Below are positions 35,226-46,660 of a DNA stretch of 64,000 nucleotides, in pieces. Source of the DNA: Synaphobranchus kaupii. Its lineage: Eukaryota; Chordata; Actinopteri; Anguilliformes; Synaphobranchidae. The notes beneath the pieces were generated by a model. That model did no database searches. It saw nothing but the letters and a program-made list of their open reading frames with translations, and had not been told where the DNA came from. Location: positions 111,296,302-111,360,301 of the forward strand of contig CM056380.1 of the NCBI GenBank assembly GCA_029718625.1, read 5' to 3'. Every line of letters begins with the position of its first letter. The first letter of the stretch is position 1. A program made the translations under genes and the position numbers.

Positions 35226-36588
35226 CAGAAAATGCACTGAAACCAAACAAGAGGAACTGGTTCCTGATGTGTGTGACCCAGCAACATCAAAAGACTCTTG
35301 ATAACTTATTTTCAGGTACTCTTACAAGCGATACTATCTAACCTCTCTGCATTTGAATGGATCTCTATGGGAATTGGGAGCTGGAACTAGATTAAGCTGT
35401 AAATTACACAGGAATAGTATGGAACACATGGTTAGCTAAATGTGTCTAAGTCATCAAGGGGTTGAGGTGTCAAATTAGCATCAAACCATCAATCTGCTGC
35501 CAGATATGCAGTAGATATGGATGGGTCATTTTAAGGGTTGTTTCTCCTGACTTATTTTCCTATTGAACTCTATGGAAAAATGTGCCAGAAGAAACACATG
35601 CAATGTGCTGGAGTACAGAGCCAAAATAACAAAAATTGTGTCACTGTCCAAATACTTATGGACCTGACTGTATGTGGAGCACTATGTGCGTATATTAAGT
35701 TATATAAACTGAAGAAAATAAAATTGAAACAACATGAAATATATGTTTAGATATTTAATACCCAACATGAGTTTTGTGATATGTGTAGGATATCTAATAT
35801 TTAGATATATAAGTACCCCCCCTTCTCTCTATCTCTGTCGCTCTCTGTCTCTCTCTCACTCACTTACCCCCACCAACATCAAAGATAAGCCAGTCTTTGT
35901 CATAAATGACACTGTAAATATCAGTCATATTACTGCCATGAGTCAGAAGAAATTAATAAGAGGTGACGAGACAAGGCATTTGTAAAACAAGTCTTCCATT
36001 GATACGCAGGTCAACCCCTCCTGTGTGGTTACATTTCTGTGCTACACATTCAGCATCATTTTCCATATTCTTGAATCGTTCAGCATTGAATAAGGCCTTG
36101 TAATTTATGCAAACTTACTACTGTATGAAATAAACATAATTTCCCAGTTGATGCATTGTAAATTGTTCATGTGGAAATCATGATTACTTTTGAGTTTGTA
36201 TGCAGTCAGGTCAGGTGGGACATACGATATAGAAAATGGGGAACAAAACTTGTTATTTTACTGTAATTCTCTTACTGTAACGGTTATGCATAAAGTATTT
36301 TCATTCTATTGCTTATAAATTATACACTAAATAAAACTTAAATCAGCAGTGAGTGAGGGATACTCTAACTTTTTAGAGATGGGGATATTATGGTTTGCTA
36401 TATTGTGCTGATGTAGCTCAGATAGGCTCCATGAGTTAGCACATGAAAGTCTAGACTAGTTAGACTACTAAAGGATATGAAGCCATGTCTGAGAGAATTC
36501 TGGGACATTTCTAGTCATGTAAAAAGGAAGTGAAATGCCACACAATTATCATTCTGCTTGGTAGTAACCCCCCCCCCCCCCATGTTTA

Positions 36589-38835
36589 TCAGCGTTTGAA
36601 GGCCAGCGTAAGGCCATCCCCCACAGTGAGCATGCTCAGATCGATCCTGTCGTCTTTGTGCAGTTTCTTGTTCAGCCTGTCGATGGTCTGTGAGGACAGG
36701 TCGTCCTCTGCAGGTGCAATGACCCTCCCTCCCCATAGCACCTGTCAATCAGACGGTCGGGAGAAATGAGCTCACTCTTAATACAAAGAACAACGAAACT
36801 GCGGTACCCGGCCTTGAGAAAAGGGTGACTGAGGGGAAAAAAAACTTAACCGCCAGGAATTTAACCATGGCACTATGTATGATCAGGGGGGTAGAGAGGA
36901 CAAAATAATGAAATCGGGGCTGCAAAAGAGAGAGGGTCTCTCCCATTTAAGGAGAAAGGATGTGAGTATATGAAATAATGTATGTTGCCGAAATCCAGGA
37001 TCTGCACCCATGTGGCTAAGAAGCGTCTTTCAGACACTGTTGTTAATGTCGTCTTTGGAGGAAAAAAAAAAAAAAAAAAAAAACAGCAACAAAGGTGTAC
37101 CACTATTTAGTTAAAAAATATTTCTCATGAAACTCTGTAAATGAAAACTGTAAAATTAATTCCGTGATTGGAAATAATCAACTTTTATTTGTTAGCGAGT
37201 GACGCTGTTTGAATAATTAGAGGCAGTTGTAGAACACTCACGTTGTCAATGGCGATAATGCCGCCTTTCCTAACGAGCTGCATGGATTTCTCATAGTAGT
37301 TTACGTAGTTCTTCTTGTCCGCGTCGATAAAAACAAAGTCGTAGGTCTCCGCCTCTCCAGCAGCTAACAGATCATCTGAGGGGTGAAAGTTAGGAAGATG
37401 TCAAGCTATGTACTGTATACTGAATGATGAAAGATCATTTTAATCCGTTATGATATCATTTACCCAAGGTCTTCAGGGCTGGTTGTAAGCGGATATCAAT
37501 CTTTTGGTCCACTCCTGCCTAAAATAATAGAATGCAGATATTGGTATGGAGGCCTGGAAATTTGAGATTGGCATGCAATTACATAGCAAGGATGCTTTCA
37601 AAGACCTCTTGCCACATACACACCCCGCACAAATCAAATATGGTGCTTGTGTAGTATAATGGATGGGTAGGGTACCGGGCTTGTAACCCAAAGGTTGCTG
37701 GTTCAATTCCCTGGTAGGACACTGCTGTTGTACCCTTGAGCAAGGCACTTAACCTGAATCGCTTCTGTATATATCTGGCTGTATAAATACAAAATGTAAA
37801 AAATGTTTACAAAATGTTGTGTAAGTCAGTAACGTAATGTAAATCAGTTTCCCTCTATACCACCTGTTCTTACATCTCACACAGATCAGTATATTAAATG
37901 CTTTTCCCTTTTGTCAAATCTATTTTTTTTTTAATTTAACCTTTATTTATTCAGGAGATACCTCTTGAGATTAAAAATCTAATTTCCAAGAGTGTCCTGA
38001 CCAAAAATTGGTAGCAGCAGTCACAACAAAGTTACAGACAGACAACATTTAACAAGTTAAAGCATAAGAAAAGAAAGATCATTAATAGTAAAATGCACCT
38101 AAATCACAGGTAATACACATCATCAAAAACATAAGCAGGTCAAGGAAGCTGCCTCCATATCTCTAACAAACCTTTTAAAAACCTTTAGTGAGACACGTGT
38201 TTCCATTTTCATTTTTTTTTGCAGGGAGTTCCAGGTTGAAGGAGCACGGTAACTGAAAGCTTTTTTACCTGCTTCTGTCCGTACTAAGGGGACAGATAAA
38301 AGCATGAGATCCTGAGACCTCAAAGAATATCCACCTGAGTCTGTGTGTGGCTAGAGCAGGCCAACCAACCCTGGCATATAAGGTGCAGTGATGTGTAATA
38401 GTCGTAGAGTTAGTTGTGAATCGTAATGCACCATGGTAGATCATGCCAATCGAACTGAGACACTTTCTAGAAGCATGCGAATATAAAATGTCCCCATAAT
38501 CAATGACTGGAAGAAAAGTTAATTTTGTCCTGTCTGTTCAACGCATTTTAATCTTAATATATTCATATAGAAACTAAGAGCACTAGAGCCCCTGTGCGGA
38601 GCTGCCAGCCACAGTCCACAGAGTGCTTCTCGCACAGCTGTTTTTACCTCCTCAAAGAAGGGCTTGCCAATATTGGTGTAGTTCTCATTGATCTCACAGG
38701 CCACCACACGACCGTCCTCTGGAAGAGCCAGTGCCATACTGAGAGCATTGTAGCCTGTGTACATTCCTGCAATGAGATAAGTTACCATCTGTCTTTACAC
38801 TCTGCTAACATACACACACACGTGCACGCATGCAC

Positions 38836-38890
<55 letters not shown>

Positions 38891-38975
38891 TGCACGCATG
38901 CACACACACACACACAAACACAAACACACGTGCACGCATGCACACACACACACACACAAACACACGTGCACGCAT

Positions 38976-39009
<34 letters not shown>

Positions 39010-40989
39010 ACGCATGCACACACACACACACACACAAACACACGTGCACGCATGCACACACACACACACACACAAACACATACACACACATGCATATGCA
39101 CATACACACGCACACACACACACATACACACGCATACGCACACACACACACACATACATACACACACATGTATATGCACATACACATGCACACACATACA
39201 TACACACGCATATGCACACACAAACACACACACACATACACACACATACATACACCCACATGCATATGCACATACACACGCACACACACATACATACACA
39301 CGCATACGCACACACACACAATCATAGAGAACCAGGCCTTCTGCCTGCATTTTGTTTGGCATGCCTGTAAAATGTCTTTTTGAAATTACTGATTATATTT
39401 ATGACCTTGAAATTAATACTTGAACCTTTAGTATGTTCATATACAATATGTTCTTTTAATTATACAAATGGCTACCTGTTTGAAATAAATGGCTACCTTA
39501 GACATGAGTTAATCAGTGTCTGGAAGGAAGGTCATGAGCACATTATAAAAAATATTTTTTTTAAACAGGAAGAAGGACAAAGAGGAATTGCTGCACTTTT
39601 AGCAACAGGTGTGTGGAGCGGGAAAAAGCACTGAAGATAAAGAATGCCTCACTCTGTTTCAGAAAAAAAAGACCAAAGTCAAAAACAGGTAGTAACTCAT
39701 TTGTAACTAATGCATGAGGCCAGTGGAGCAATGTCAGTGCCGCGTCATCCAGTCACTGCCAAAATAAAGATGGATGGATTTTTTTTAAATGTACCTATTT
39801 CAATGGCTTTTTTGGCTTTGATCAGTTTTATCAGGTTGGTCATCAGCTGAGTTTGTTCATCCGTTGCTAACATGATGTACGAAGGATCTTCAAGCGTTTT
39901 CTGAAAAACATCAAATGAAGTGCACATTGTACGTTTGTAGTACATAGACGCAAACGTATGTTGAAGTAAACAGGGTGTGAAATGAACACCCGCCACCAGC
40001 CAAATGCTGGTAAAATTTTGTTTGTGATTGCTGAGGTTTTCACTCTTGCAGCCACTTTGGCCGATAACCAACCAGGGCCCCGTTTCCTAAAAGCATCTTA
40101 GAGTTAAGATCATATTACAGTGTTTTGTGTTTGTGCTTTATTAATTTTAAAATTATTAATTTACTGACAAATAAAAAATAGAGGGAGAAAGACAAAAAAC
40201 AAATGATGAAAAACAAACAAAATATTAATGTAATATAAAAACAAAATGGCCTCCGATCTTTATCTAAGATCCTTTTGGGAAACGGGGCCCAGGTTGTGTT
40301 CTATTGTAAAAGTTAATGTGGCTGATAAAATGATGAAAATGGCTGGTGATTTTTAGAATCCATGAGCCACTCTGGCCAGTGGGTGAAAAGGTTAATTTTA
40401 TACCCTGGAAGTAAGTTACAGGTATACAAGGAAGCCGTGCCACTTTTCACCTTGAGCCAGCGGTCTTGAGCAGCAGGTGTTATAGAAAATAGCTCAGAAC
40501 AAAGAGAGATTATACATGAGATTATACATATATTTTTTAAATCGGATAATATACACAACCTCTTGAGGCAGAACATTGCTGTACAAGCGGCTTTTGGAGT
40601 TACTGGAAGTGTATTTTCTTACTTTTAAACCACAAATCCCACAGTGCTCTAAAATCAGCCATTATGAAGCTGGCAGGCTGTGGGAAACTTCTAAGTATCT
40701 AAACTAACCTTCATTGTACACAGACAATGCCTGGGCCAATTGAAAACATAGGCTAGACTAAAATTGAAATAAAGTAAAGGGGGAAAAAATCTCCATAAAG
40801 TGAGCTATGAAATATGACTTAAAAAGCCCTTTTGAAATCTTACATGATGCTGCCATCTCATGGTTACCTATGTTATTACAGGCCCCAAAATTAAATGATC
40901 CCTGGGTGCGCGTGTGCAAAATCTTACCAATCTGAGTTTCTCCAGTACTGGTGGTTCCCTCATTGAATTATTGCACACGTACTGTACGC
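36589..40989 (-). CDS. comtd1: comtd1-like O-methyltransferase, six exons, 5' exon missing
   Basis: Exons in transcript order are 40989-40928 (acceptor could be 40981), 39900-39795, 38766-38648, 37518-37464, 37375-37242 and 36741-36589. All have AG/GT borders and join in frame, giving about 208 codons to the TGA at 36591-36589. Visible are [18 protein letters not shown], the SAM-binding motif [20 protein letters not shown], then [17 protein letters not shown], the metal-site segment [32 protein letters not shown] and the C-terminus [13 protein letters not shown]. This is the cation-dependent caffeoyl-CoA/catechol O-methyltransferase fold of COMTD1. Family members are about 240-260 aa with an N-terminal membrane anchor. 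That part is absent: only 120 bp separate the first exon found from a truncated LTR at 41112. The gene may be 5'-truncated or its first exon may lie elsewhere. Confidence 0.85.
37645..37800 (+). mobile_element. tRNA-derived SINE in a comtd1 intron
   Basis: A GGTTGCTGGTTCAATTCC segment has a B-box-like promoter core, preceded by a degenerate A-box region. The body continues with TACCCTTGAGCAAGGCACTT, a conserved phrase of fish V-SINE-type elements. It is not a functional tRNA: the stem pairing is poor and there is no mature 3' end. Confidence 0.7.
37925..38515 (-). mobile_element. 3' end of a non-LTR retrotransposon (LINE)
   Basis: A minus-strand frame (38323-38123) contains [20 protein letters not shown] followed by WNSLQ, the usual C-terminus of L2/Rex-like LINE ORF2 proteins. 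The sequence then runs into TTTAACCTTTATTTATTCAG on the plus strand, a typical LINE 3' end. Most of the element is missing. It lies in a comtd1 intron. Confidence 0.65.
38811..39321. repeat. (AC)n tract with GTGCACGCATGCACAC repeats
   Basis: About 510 bp of near-pure alternating purine-pyrimidine sequence. The palindrome-rich unit CACGTGCACGCATGCACACA recurs six times (about 38817, 38885, 38926, 38962, 39003, 39042) before a more degenerate ACACATACACACGCATAYGC part. All six-frame proteins here (Cys-Val or His-Thr runs) are artefacts. It lies in the intron between two comtd1 exons. Confidence 0.95.
40075..40290. mobile_element. MITE with GGGCCCCGTTTCC inverted ends
   Basis: The left end GGGCCCCGTTTCCTAAAAGC is matched by the inverse of CTTTTGGGAAACGGGGCCC. 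The arms are about 35 bp and the total is 216 bp. It lies in the comtd1 intron between exons 39795-39900 and 40928. The family is a common fish MITE; its superfamily is not clear from one copy. Confidence 0.8.
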
Positions 40990-41111
40990 CTTATAGGAGT
41001 ATCCGAGCCGTAATATGTTGGTCTGCATTTTCCTAAGGACAGAAAGTAAATGAGTGTAGAGTGACATTGGTTTTTAAAAATGTAATGACAGATGCTTGAC
41101 TGACAAATGCA

Positions 41112-42345
41112 TTTGTTTGATTGGAGTTTTGCGGGACTTGCCTTTGTGCGTTGAGCTTTAAGGTTAAATTCCTTTTTTTATTCTCGTTTCAGTCACCGCT
41201 TCCTGGTCCTTCCTTTTCCTCGTTACCTTTCCCCTTATTGAGATGTAAGGCTTAATCATACTGAGATGTAGGGCTTTATCTATACTGTGAGTCAGGGCGT
41301 TTATTCGTTTTTTGTGCCATTATGCTACTCGCCTGTTCTTACGCTTTTCGTTACCGAGGCAGGGCGTTTATTATTTCTGGCTCTCTAGTTACTTAGCTCA
41401 TAGAAGTATAGGGCAGTAGTTCTTTGTTCTATTTCACTTTGTTTGGTTTTCTTACTGCGTAACCAGGCGTTTGTGCTTCTACTCATTTGCGTGTGACAGT
41501 GAGCTGGTTAGTAGCTTCTGCAAGTTTGTTCCCTGTTTTGTCTTCTTCTCGTGGACTACTTTTCCCCTTTGTGGTGAGTCAGGGCTTTTCATTATATTGA
41601 GAGGCAGGGCATTTATTTTCTACTAGGCGTGCGTTAGTCTTTTGCTAGTAAAGGTATGGGACGGCGGTTAACTGTTCTACTCGCCTGTAAAATGTTTCTC
41701 TCTCCTGGGAGATCGGGCGTTTATCCCTTTGTTTTTTGCATGTGACTGCGAGCCTATCAAAGTAGCCATGGAACGTTAGATCTCTGTTCCTTTCGCCTTC
41801 TCGTTATCTTCCCCTTTATTGAGAGGCAGGGCGTTTATTTTCTACTCGGCTTGCGTTAGTCATTGAGCTGGTAAATATCCGGAACTGCTGTTCTGGTCGC
41901 CATTAGGTACATGTCTTCCTATAGGGAGACTGGGCGATTTTGTTGACATGTGTGCGTGTGACTGCGAGTCTATGAAAGTAGCCTTGGAACGTTAGATCTC
42001 TGTTCCTTTCGCCTTCGCGTTACCATTTCACTTTAGTATCTCGTTTCTTCTACTGTTTTGTATACGTTTTGAGTATTCAGTGTTTTTTAGCTCGTTGTGT
42101 TTTCCGAGCCTCGAGATGTGTTGCTCTTTTGTAACATTCGCCCGGTTATACCGGTTGCTTTTGGTTACGCCCCATTTTTCCTAGTTCCCGTATTTCCCTC
42201 CAGTGAGAGTAGGAACTAGGCCATTTGCTTTAATCCTTATATTTCCCTATATATGGGGTCTCTCCGTCTTAGTGGCCTATTAAGATTAATGAATCCCCTT
42301 GCTGCGTTTGGTCCCTCCAACCTCACACGTCATGCCCCCATTACA
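41112..42345 (+). mobile_element. 5'-truncated LTR next to comtd1
   Basis: It aligns with the complete LTR (53657-55185) from about its position 304 to the end CCCCATTACA, followed by ACTAC (42346-42350). The first 300 bp are replaced by comtd1 intron sequence, so 41112 is a rearrangement breakpoint. Confidence 0.8.
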
Positions 42346-42350
42346 ACTAC

Positions 42351-43284
42351 AGTGAATGACTACATGCTGATATTTAAGTTTTGAAGCTTCGCTTGAATCA
42401 CAAAAAAAAATGCATATTACTACTTACCAGTGGGGCAATAATGACTGACGTGAAGGTCACTGGTTTCAAATACTCAACTTCTCTAAGGCATAACGGAAAT
42501 GGAGGCTACAGTTTGCTCACACAACCTTGTCCAACTGTGTTTGTGAAGAAATAAACACTTGAATGTTATTGTGAGTTAACAGTTGGCGATTAAATAAAGG
42601 CCTGAGTGTTTTGGCATTTTTTTATGACTAAAAGATATTTCAATACTAAATCTGCCAACATATTTTTTCTTGGTTTTCCACCAAGGTGGTTGGTCATAAA
42701 TTCAAAATAAATGTCCTTTTATAGAAAAGCATATTTTTACATACATAAATTGACCCCAAGAACAAGTGTGCGCAATTTTGTAATCCTACTAGGCCAAGTT
42801 GCAAAATATAAGCAAAGCCAACTGACTGTAAGCCTGTGGGTAGGTTGCATTAGCTTGCAGTGCCTGTGGGATGGCAGGGTATTTGGAAGCAAAAAGGTTG
42901 ACACAAGGATTCACCCTTAAATGTACTTTAATCCTTGGACAATATACAGACTGGATGTTTCACATCCACACACAGTACTTCAAGTTATTGCTCATAACTG
43001 ACTTTAAGGGTAGCAATTACATAAAATGAAAGATCCATTCCTGCTCCTGCTCACTTTCACTCAAGCCACAATTACACGAGGCCCAAGTACATACAATGCA
43101 ATCAACAGTATTCTTGCTATTCAGTGCAATAAGCGGAGTACATTAATGTAACATATCACGTGATTTTTCTTGTCTGTATGGTTAATGAACACCTTGAGGT
43201 AAAGCAAACTGCAAAATGATAGACACACCTTCTAATGAGTGGCGCCAATAACTAGCTACCTCTTCAATCATAAAAACTGTTGTG
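42351..43284. other. IFIT-4 3' flank
   Basis: Sequence is shared with 48420-49314 and 55191-56124. Short plus-strand frames here (for example 42711-42920) recur in all units only because the units are copies. No gene is present. Confidence 0.55.
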
Positions 43285-44602
43285 CTAGAAAGAAGAAAGG
43301 AATTCTTCAATTTCAAAATGCATGGCAGTCTCCGGCAATTCGATGATTTGGAGCAGCCTCTTCCGACACTTTTCCCAGTCTGTCGATATGTTCTGCAGCC
43401 TCATCCCTTTCATGTAGTGGGTCACAGCGGTTCTCATGGAGCCCATGTGGTACTTCTGGAAGTCTCCGTACATGCGATGCAGAGCCTGTCGGTCGGCGGG
43501 CTTCAGGTCGGGATGAGCGAACATTTCCTGGAACATGCGCTCTGCCCTTTCCACGTCCTTAACCTCGGCGTACCTCTTCGCCAAGTCCAGTTGGGGGTAA
43601 AAGTAGGAGGGGTTGAGACGAACTTCCTCCTTCTTGTGAGAAATGGAGCGAAGGATCAGCTCTCGTTCATCCTGGTGTCTTTTCGCTCTAATGGCTTTCC
43701 AGCGGTAGTTGTTGGATATCTCCTGGTGTACCCGGGCGGAATCTGGGACTATCTTCAGCATCTTCTTAAGCGCATGCAACGCCATGTCGTAATTCTCCAC
43801 TTTCCTCAGAAACTTTCCCACCCTTAGAACTACGCTGAGGTTGTTTGGTGACACTTCTAGAGCTTTCCTCATGTGATTCCATGCCTCCAACTTTTTCCTG
43901 TTGTATTGGAATACGAGGGCCAGGTAAACCATGATCACGCCGTTGTCTGGGTCGAGCTCCAGGGCTCTCTCCAGCTGCTTCACACTCCGCGACGTGCTCA
44001 ACGGAATCTGCTCCCCACTCATGATTCTCCAGCCGTCCCATCGGAAGAGGGAGAAGGCGTAGCCCGTGTTCCATTCCTTATCGTCAGGTTCCCTCTGCAG
44101 GGCCTCGTAGAAGCACTCTTTGGCGTCCTGATAGTGATTTTTGGAGAACTTCAGGAGGGACCAGGCCTTCTCCCCGAAAACCTTGCGATGGAGGGCCGCC
44201 GGTGGGGGCGTTGGGAAGCTCTCGTTGATCTCCTCGAGCCTCCGCAGGTACGTCTCGGCTTCACGGTCGTCTCCCATGAGGTGGTGCACCCAAGCCAAGT
44301 TTCCGTACGTCACGATGCAGCTCTTTGCATTATCCGCGTTTTCCTCCACAGCTTTGCCCAGGTAGCCCAGGGCCTCTTGATTACAGCTCTGCAGGTGTTT
44401 GACATAAGCAAGGTGGTTATAGGTTCTGCCCTTCAGATTGATCTCCTGTGGTAGGGCGTCCTCTGGTAGGGATACAACGTCGCGGAATTTGACCTCAAGG
44501 AAGTTGAGATTCACGTCCTGTGCAGTCAAGCCCCAGGTGAAGTGGCATTCCAGCTTCTCCAGTTCACTTCTCAGATTCTCATTTTCTTCACCACTTCCAG
44601 CA
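43285..44602 (-). CDS. ifit: IFIT-4: interferon-induced TPR protein, main coding exon
   Basis: The acceptor is at 44603. The predicted protein is 440 aa once ATG-AG is supplied by exon 1, but that exon and the ISRE are hidden by the N run at 46638-46660, which replaces roughly 900 bp present in IFIT-2. The N-terminal half matches the IFIT-1/2 subfamily (KQLERALELDPDNGVIMVYL), while its first residues TAQDVNLNF match IFIT-3/5, suggesting exchange between copies. The C-terminus ends at FLSSF because of the CAG-to-TAG change shared with IFIT-3. The exon is intact and almost identical to pseudogene IFIT-6. Confidence 0.92.
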
Positions 44603-45034
44603 CTAGAAGGCGAGAAACTGATTAGCGAGCCTCATATTTAATACAACTCCTGTGTCATTACTTCACCAATTAGGATTTCCCACGTTTGACGTACGTACAT
44701 GTATAAATGGAATACATCACTAATCCAATCACTATGGTGATGCGATCACACAATTAAGCTATATTTTACTCAACAGAGGATTTATAATTAATTGCACAAG
44801 ATGAAGAGAAACGGGAGTCCGCACTCAAATCACAATGAAAGTTATCAAAAAATAAACCTCTTGGCAACTTCAAACTTCTTCATACTCGTTTAGACTTTAT
44901 TTGCGAACATTAAGATAAACAAACATTTTTCGGACTAAGCCGTTTTCAGTACTCTTGAGCGCAGGTTAATAATCATCAGTTTGTTATTAATTGCATAATA
45001 CATTTAGCCAAGAAAATACCTCTTACAGTTTTAA

Positions 45035-46551
45035 CCCTAGAATGCACAATATATTGAATACCCCTAGAACGCACGACATGGCTCCAAATGGACCCGTATT
45101 CATTTCCAAAGGAATTTGATGCATAGCTGAGGGTCTTGTTGTTAACAGCATTGTTTTTTTTTACAAACATATTGTTACTGTTTAGAGCTTCAAAAACTGT
45201 GAGTTACTGTATGTACTGTGTGTATGACGTGCTGAAAAGTAACAACGAAACATAATTCAATCTGTTACGTCTTCCGTTCCCTTCCTTTTGTTCTCCCTGT
45301 TTTCCCTACTCCGCTTGTTTCATGTCTTGTTTTTACTTTTACCCTGTCTGCCTTTCGTGTTGTGCAGGCTGGGCGTGGTTTTCCTTCTCGTTTCCTCATT
45401 ATCTCTCGCCCTATCACTTTGCATTCCTCACGCACATTCATCTGCTCATTCATTCTCGCATACATTCCTCACGCATCACTCATTAGTTTATTAGCCGCAG
45501 TACTTAGTATCCCTTCTCTCTCCGTCTCGCCGCCAGTTTGTTAAGCGTAGTCAAGTTGTCAAGTCGTGTTTTCCTGGTCTTTGTCTGTGTTTTACCGTAA
45601 CCCTGTCTGAGTTTTGCCTTTACGGTTACCCGCCAGCCTGCTTACCTGTACGCCCTTTAAACCCTCGCCAACCCCGCTTCCAGTCCGTCACAATTCGCCC
45701 TGCTGTGTTCCTGCTTCCACATCCTCCTCTGCCCCTTTGCCATCGCCAACCCCGGATCCAGTCCCTCACCCCACTCGCCCTCTTCATTGTTTGTTCGCTC
45801 TTTAATAAACGTGCTCCGTGGAGCTTTTATTGTGAGTCTGTCTCCGAGTCCTGCATTTGGGTCCATACCAGTTGAGGGAAACACAAGCATTCTTGTCTGT
45901 CCAAATCATTTATAATTGTTTTAACAAAAAAACTATAGCATAGCCACACACACACACGGACACACTCTTGAGAATGGGCATTCATAATCGAGTAACAAAT
46001 GGGGAAAAAGTACTTTTAATGATCAAAACAAGATATTTAATTAATTTCTGTATCATTACATAATGAAAATAATTTATCTCAGAGATATAGCAAAGAACCA
46101 CTCAGGCTCAGCCATACATCCAATAACATTGTAAATGAATACGGGTCCTTTATGACCTATGTTGTCAAATTTGGGGTAATAATACAAATAGGATTTTTAT
46201 TCAAAACCTAAGAAAGGAAAAATAAATATGATGATCAAACAAGATAATTAATGAATACCTTGAATACCAAATGAGTAGGCAAAATAATTAAAACAAAGAC
46301 AACCCTCAGCTATGCATCAAATTCCATAGGAAATGAATATGGGTCCATTTGGACCCATGTTCTGCATTTTAGGGGTAATCGTACAAAAACACCTTTTATT
46401 CTAAAGGTAAAAACTTAAAAATTAAAATGATGGTATTTGATCATAAAATAACAAGAAAATTGAGGATGCCCTAGAATCCTGAATGAAATAAAATACAACA
46501 AAAAACAAAACTTGCCTGGGTCCATTTGAACCCATGTTGTGCATTCTAGGG
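45035..46551. mobile_element. TTAA piggyBac-like element in IFIT-4 intron
   Basis: Left end CCCTAGAATGCAC after TTAA (45031-45034); right end TTGTGCATTCTAGGG before TTAA (46552-46555). It contains the solo LTR 45263-45883. Confidence 0.8.
45263..45883 (+). mobile_element. Solo LTR (IFIT-4 intron)
   Basis: TGTTACGTC...GGGAAACA, flanked by CAATC and CAAGC, orthologous by position to 17976-18619. It lacks most of the (CTC)n tract. Confidence 0.78.
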
Positions 46552-46637
46552 TTAAATTTAAATTTAAGAACAAACTTTGTTTTTTTCTGTTTAGACACAC
46601 TTCACCAATTTCTATAGCGATGGCATCAACAATGGAA

Positions 46638-46660
46638 NNNNNNNNNNNNNNNNNNNNNNN
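46638..46660. other. Assembly gap over IFIT-4 exon 1 and promoter
   Basis: There are 23 N bases. The left flank aligns to about 19346 and the right flank to about 20278 of unit 2, so roughly 0.9 kb is missing, exactly the interval that holds exon 1 and the ISRE in IFIT-2. Confidence 0.9.

Larger units (their letters stand above)
30838..36588. repeat. Tandem duplication, two units of about 2.87 kb
   Basis: Unit A is 30838-33710 and unit B is 33711-36588. Corresponding features sit 2,873 bp apart: comtd1 tails 30838/33711, LTR starts 31157/34030 and exon 1 32186/35059. From about 30960 to 33430 the two units look essentially identical by eye, differing mainly in homopolymer length (C8 versus C7 after GTA near 32942 and 35815). 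Confidence 0.9.

Noticed and set aside
37655..37720. Possible tRNA gene with a GGTTCAATTCC B-box
   Set aside because: Stem pairing is poor and the sequence continues into a SINE body, so it is a tRNA-derived SINE.
38594..39383. Large frames on both strands made of His-Thr or Cys-Val runs
   Set aside because: They are translations of the (AC)n tract in all frames.
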